From Gari tellinella (Eukaryota > Mollusca > Bivalvia > Cardiida > Psammobiidae): 64,000 nucleotides of DNA. The DNA lies in NCBI GenBank assembly GCA_922989275.2, contig OV277858.1, positions 98,504,794 through 98,568,793 of the forward strand. The letters are read 5' to 3'. The translations under genes were made by a program, and so were the position numbers. Under the pieces are notes generated by a model, which saw only the letters and a list, made by a program, of their open reading frames with translations, did no database searches and was not told the DNA's origin. Every line of letters begins with the position of its first letter. Within the stretch, counting starts at the first letter, position 1. Below, piece by piece: positions 62,907 through 64,000 of this stretch.

Positions 62907-63711
62907 TGAATGTTAAATTCTTTCCCGTGTTACTAATAATCTTGTCATAGATTTTTTGTTAGATGTTTTACATGTATTTACTTACTGTGTTGGCGGTCTT
63001 TTTGATTGTAAGGTTTTGAAACAGGGTTTATATTTTATGTACACTATTTGTCTTTATAGGTGAATATAGGAGATAAGAGTGAGGTTGGGCGCCCCTAAAC
63101 CCAGGTTTAACCCCCCAGTGGTTGTTAATAATTAATTAATTTATAGTTAATTATTGATTGCTACTGACCGTACCAAGGCGGGCTCCTATATTCACTTTGC
63201 TTTATGTTTGTCTTGCGTGTTGTTTTCTATTTAGTGTGTAGATGAAGGAATGGTATTGCGTGTGTGTGTGTGTTTGTTGTGGTATGACTGTGTGTGTGTG
63301 TGTTCTGCTTGAGAGGTGGGTGTATTGTTTGTGTTACGTTTCCTGCTTGAGTCTTTCGTATTTATTTATATTTTATGTACTCTGTTTGTCTTTATAGGTG
63401 AATATAGGAGATAAGAGTGAGGTTGGGCTCCCCTAAACCCAGGTTTAACCCCAGTGGTTGTTAATAGTTAATTTATAATTAATATTATTGATTGCTGCTG
63501 ACCGTACCAAGGCGGGCTCCTATATTCACTTTCCTTAATGTTTGTCTTGCGTGTTGTTTTCTATTTAGTGTGTAGATGAAGGAATGGGATTGCGTGCGTG
63601 TGTGTGTGTTTGTTATGGTATGACTGTGTGTGTGTTCTTCTTGAGAGGTGGGTGTATTGTTTGTGTTGCGTTTCCTGCTTGAGTCTTTCGTATTCATATA
63701 TGAATTTAGCT
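62907..63711 (+). repeat. Tandem copies of the Penelope-like 3' flank
   Basis: TTTATATTTTATGTAC, GGTTGGGC(G/T)CCCCTAAACC, CCAGTGGTTGTTAATA and GAGAGGTGGGTGTATTG occur at 63025-63366 and again from 63367, a period of about 342 bp. The same flank occurs once in each arm (about 52080-52400 and 60860-61200). (TG)n runs lie inside. Confidence 0.8.
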
Positions 63712-63775
63712 CTACCTAATGTCCACACAATACATAATGTAGCCTCGTACTTTATAGCATCAGTTACTGTTCTAC

Positions 63776-63912
63776 AGCGCTCCCTCTCTACAACGACGCG
63801 GCGTCTGATCTGGATTCAAGCTGTTTGTAATTCGTGATTAAGTTTTTTTCTGTCAAAATGTAACTTTGAGAAAAGCAGCAGACGACAATTGTAAGCAGTC
63901 GATATTGCAGAA
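63776..63912. mobile_element. TA-2 MITE, internally deleted
   Basis: CAGCGCTCCCTCTCTACAAC runs directly into CGCGGCGTCTGATCTGG, so the left interior and left hairpin arm are missing. The module AGCAGCAGACGACAATTG follows. The right end is cut off. Confidence 0.7.
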
Positions 63913-64000
63913 GAACTCCGCCATGGCCGGTCCCAAGCCCGGGTGCGAAAGGAGGACGGTTGTGCGCAGGGCCAGCACCCCAGTCATGTAAAAACTCAAC
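63913..64000. other. GC-rich terminal segment, possible retroelement
   Basis: GGTCCCAAGCCCGGGTGCG, AAAGGAGGACGGTTGTGCGC and CCAGCACCCCAGTC contrast sharply with the AT-rich surroundings. It looks like a piece of a LINE-type element, but too little is in the window to say. Confidence 0.3.

Overview
The window looks like intergenic or intronic DNA from an animal genome. It is AT-rich, has no operon-like packing and no ribosome-binding sites, and holds many palindromic non-autonomous DNA transposons, tRNA-derived SINEs, LINE and Penelope-like reverse transcriptase relics, and micro/minisatellites. Several repeats (the 'atgcccccggcat' element, the 'tttagctcacctgg' element, arrays ending in gacggacgg runs) resemble repeats I associate with bivalve molluscs. 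That assignment is from memory and untested. I found no convincing host gene exon.

Positions 1-50,000 are a mosaic of miniature elements (MITEs) in a few families, named here by target site and end sequence. TA-1 (ends CAGTGGAGAA, Tc1/mariner-like, about 22 copies) is the commonest. TA-2 (CAGTGTTCCCTC) and TA-3 (CAGTAAAACCTC) look pogo/Tigger-like. TTAA-1 to TTAA-5 are flanked by TTAA and begin with CCC, as piggyBac-type elements do. I saw no transposase gene, so all copies are non-autonomous. They are nested in one another in several orders. Most striking, families with unrelated ends carry the same central hairpin (outer arm GCAAACAGT, inner arm GATCAGACGCC). TA-2 and TTAA-3 also share about 130 bp next to it. 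A second hairpin (TTAAAGCA, AACAGAA) is shared by TA-3 and TTAA-2.

Other landmarks are: a 5'-truncated LINE with a 559-codon or longer open reverse transcriptase frame (14.5-16.6 kb, minus); foldback elements with the same kind of GC-rich centre but unrelated stems (21-26, 35-36, 41.8 and 46.9 kb); a 650-bp sequence present as an inverted pair (24.76-25.41 and 26.01-26.67 kb); a pyrimidine microsatellite split by a TA-1 copy (29.4-30.2 kb); a tandem array of about 62-70 bp units (42.7-43.5 kb); and a 119-bp minisatellite (49.25-49.94 kb).

Positions 50,235-62,825 are a large inverted duplication of a Penelope-like reverse transcriptase region. The left arm has one RT copy, open except for one stop codon. 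The right arm has a decayed copy followed by three near-identical 1,024-bp tandem units, each made of the 3' half of the RT frame plus its 3' flank. The outer breakpoint of the duplication lies inside a transposon hairpin arm. The last kilobase repeats the 3' flank again and ends in a rearranged TA-2 copy.
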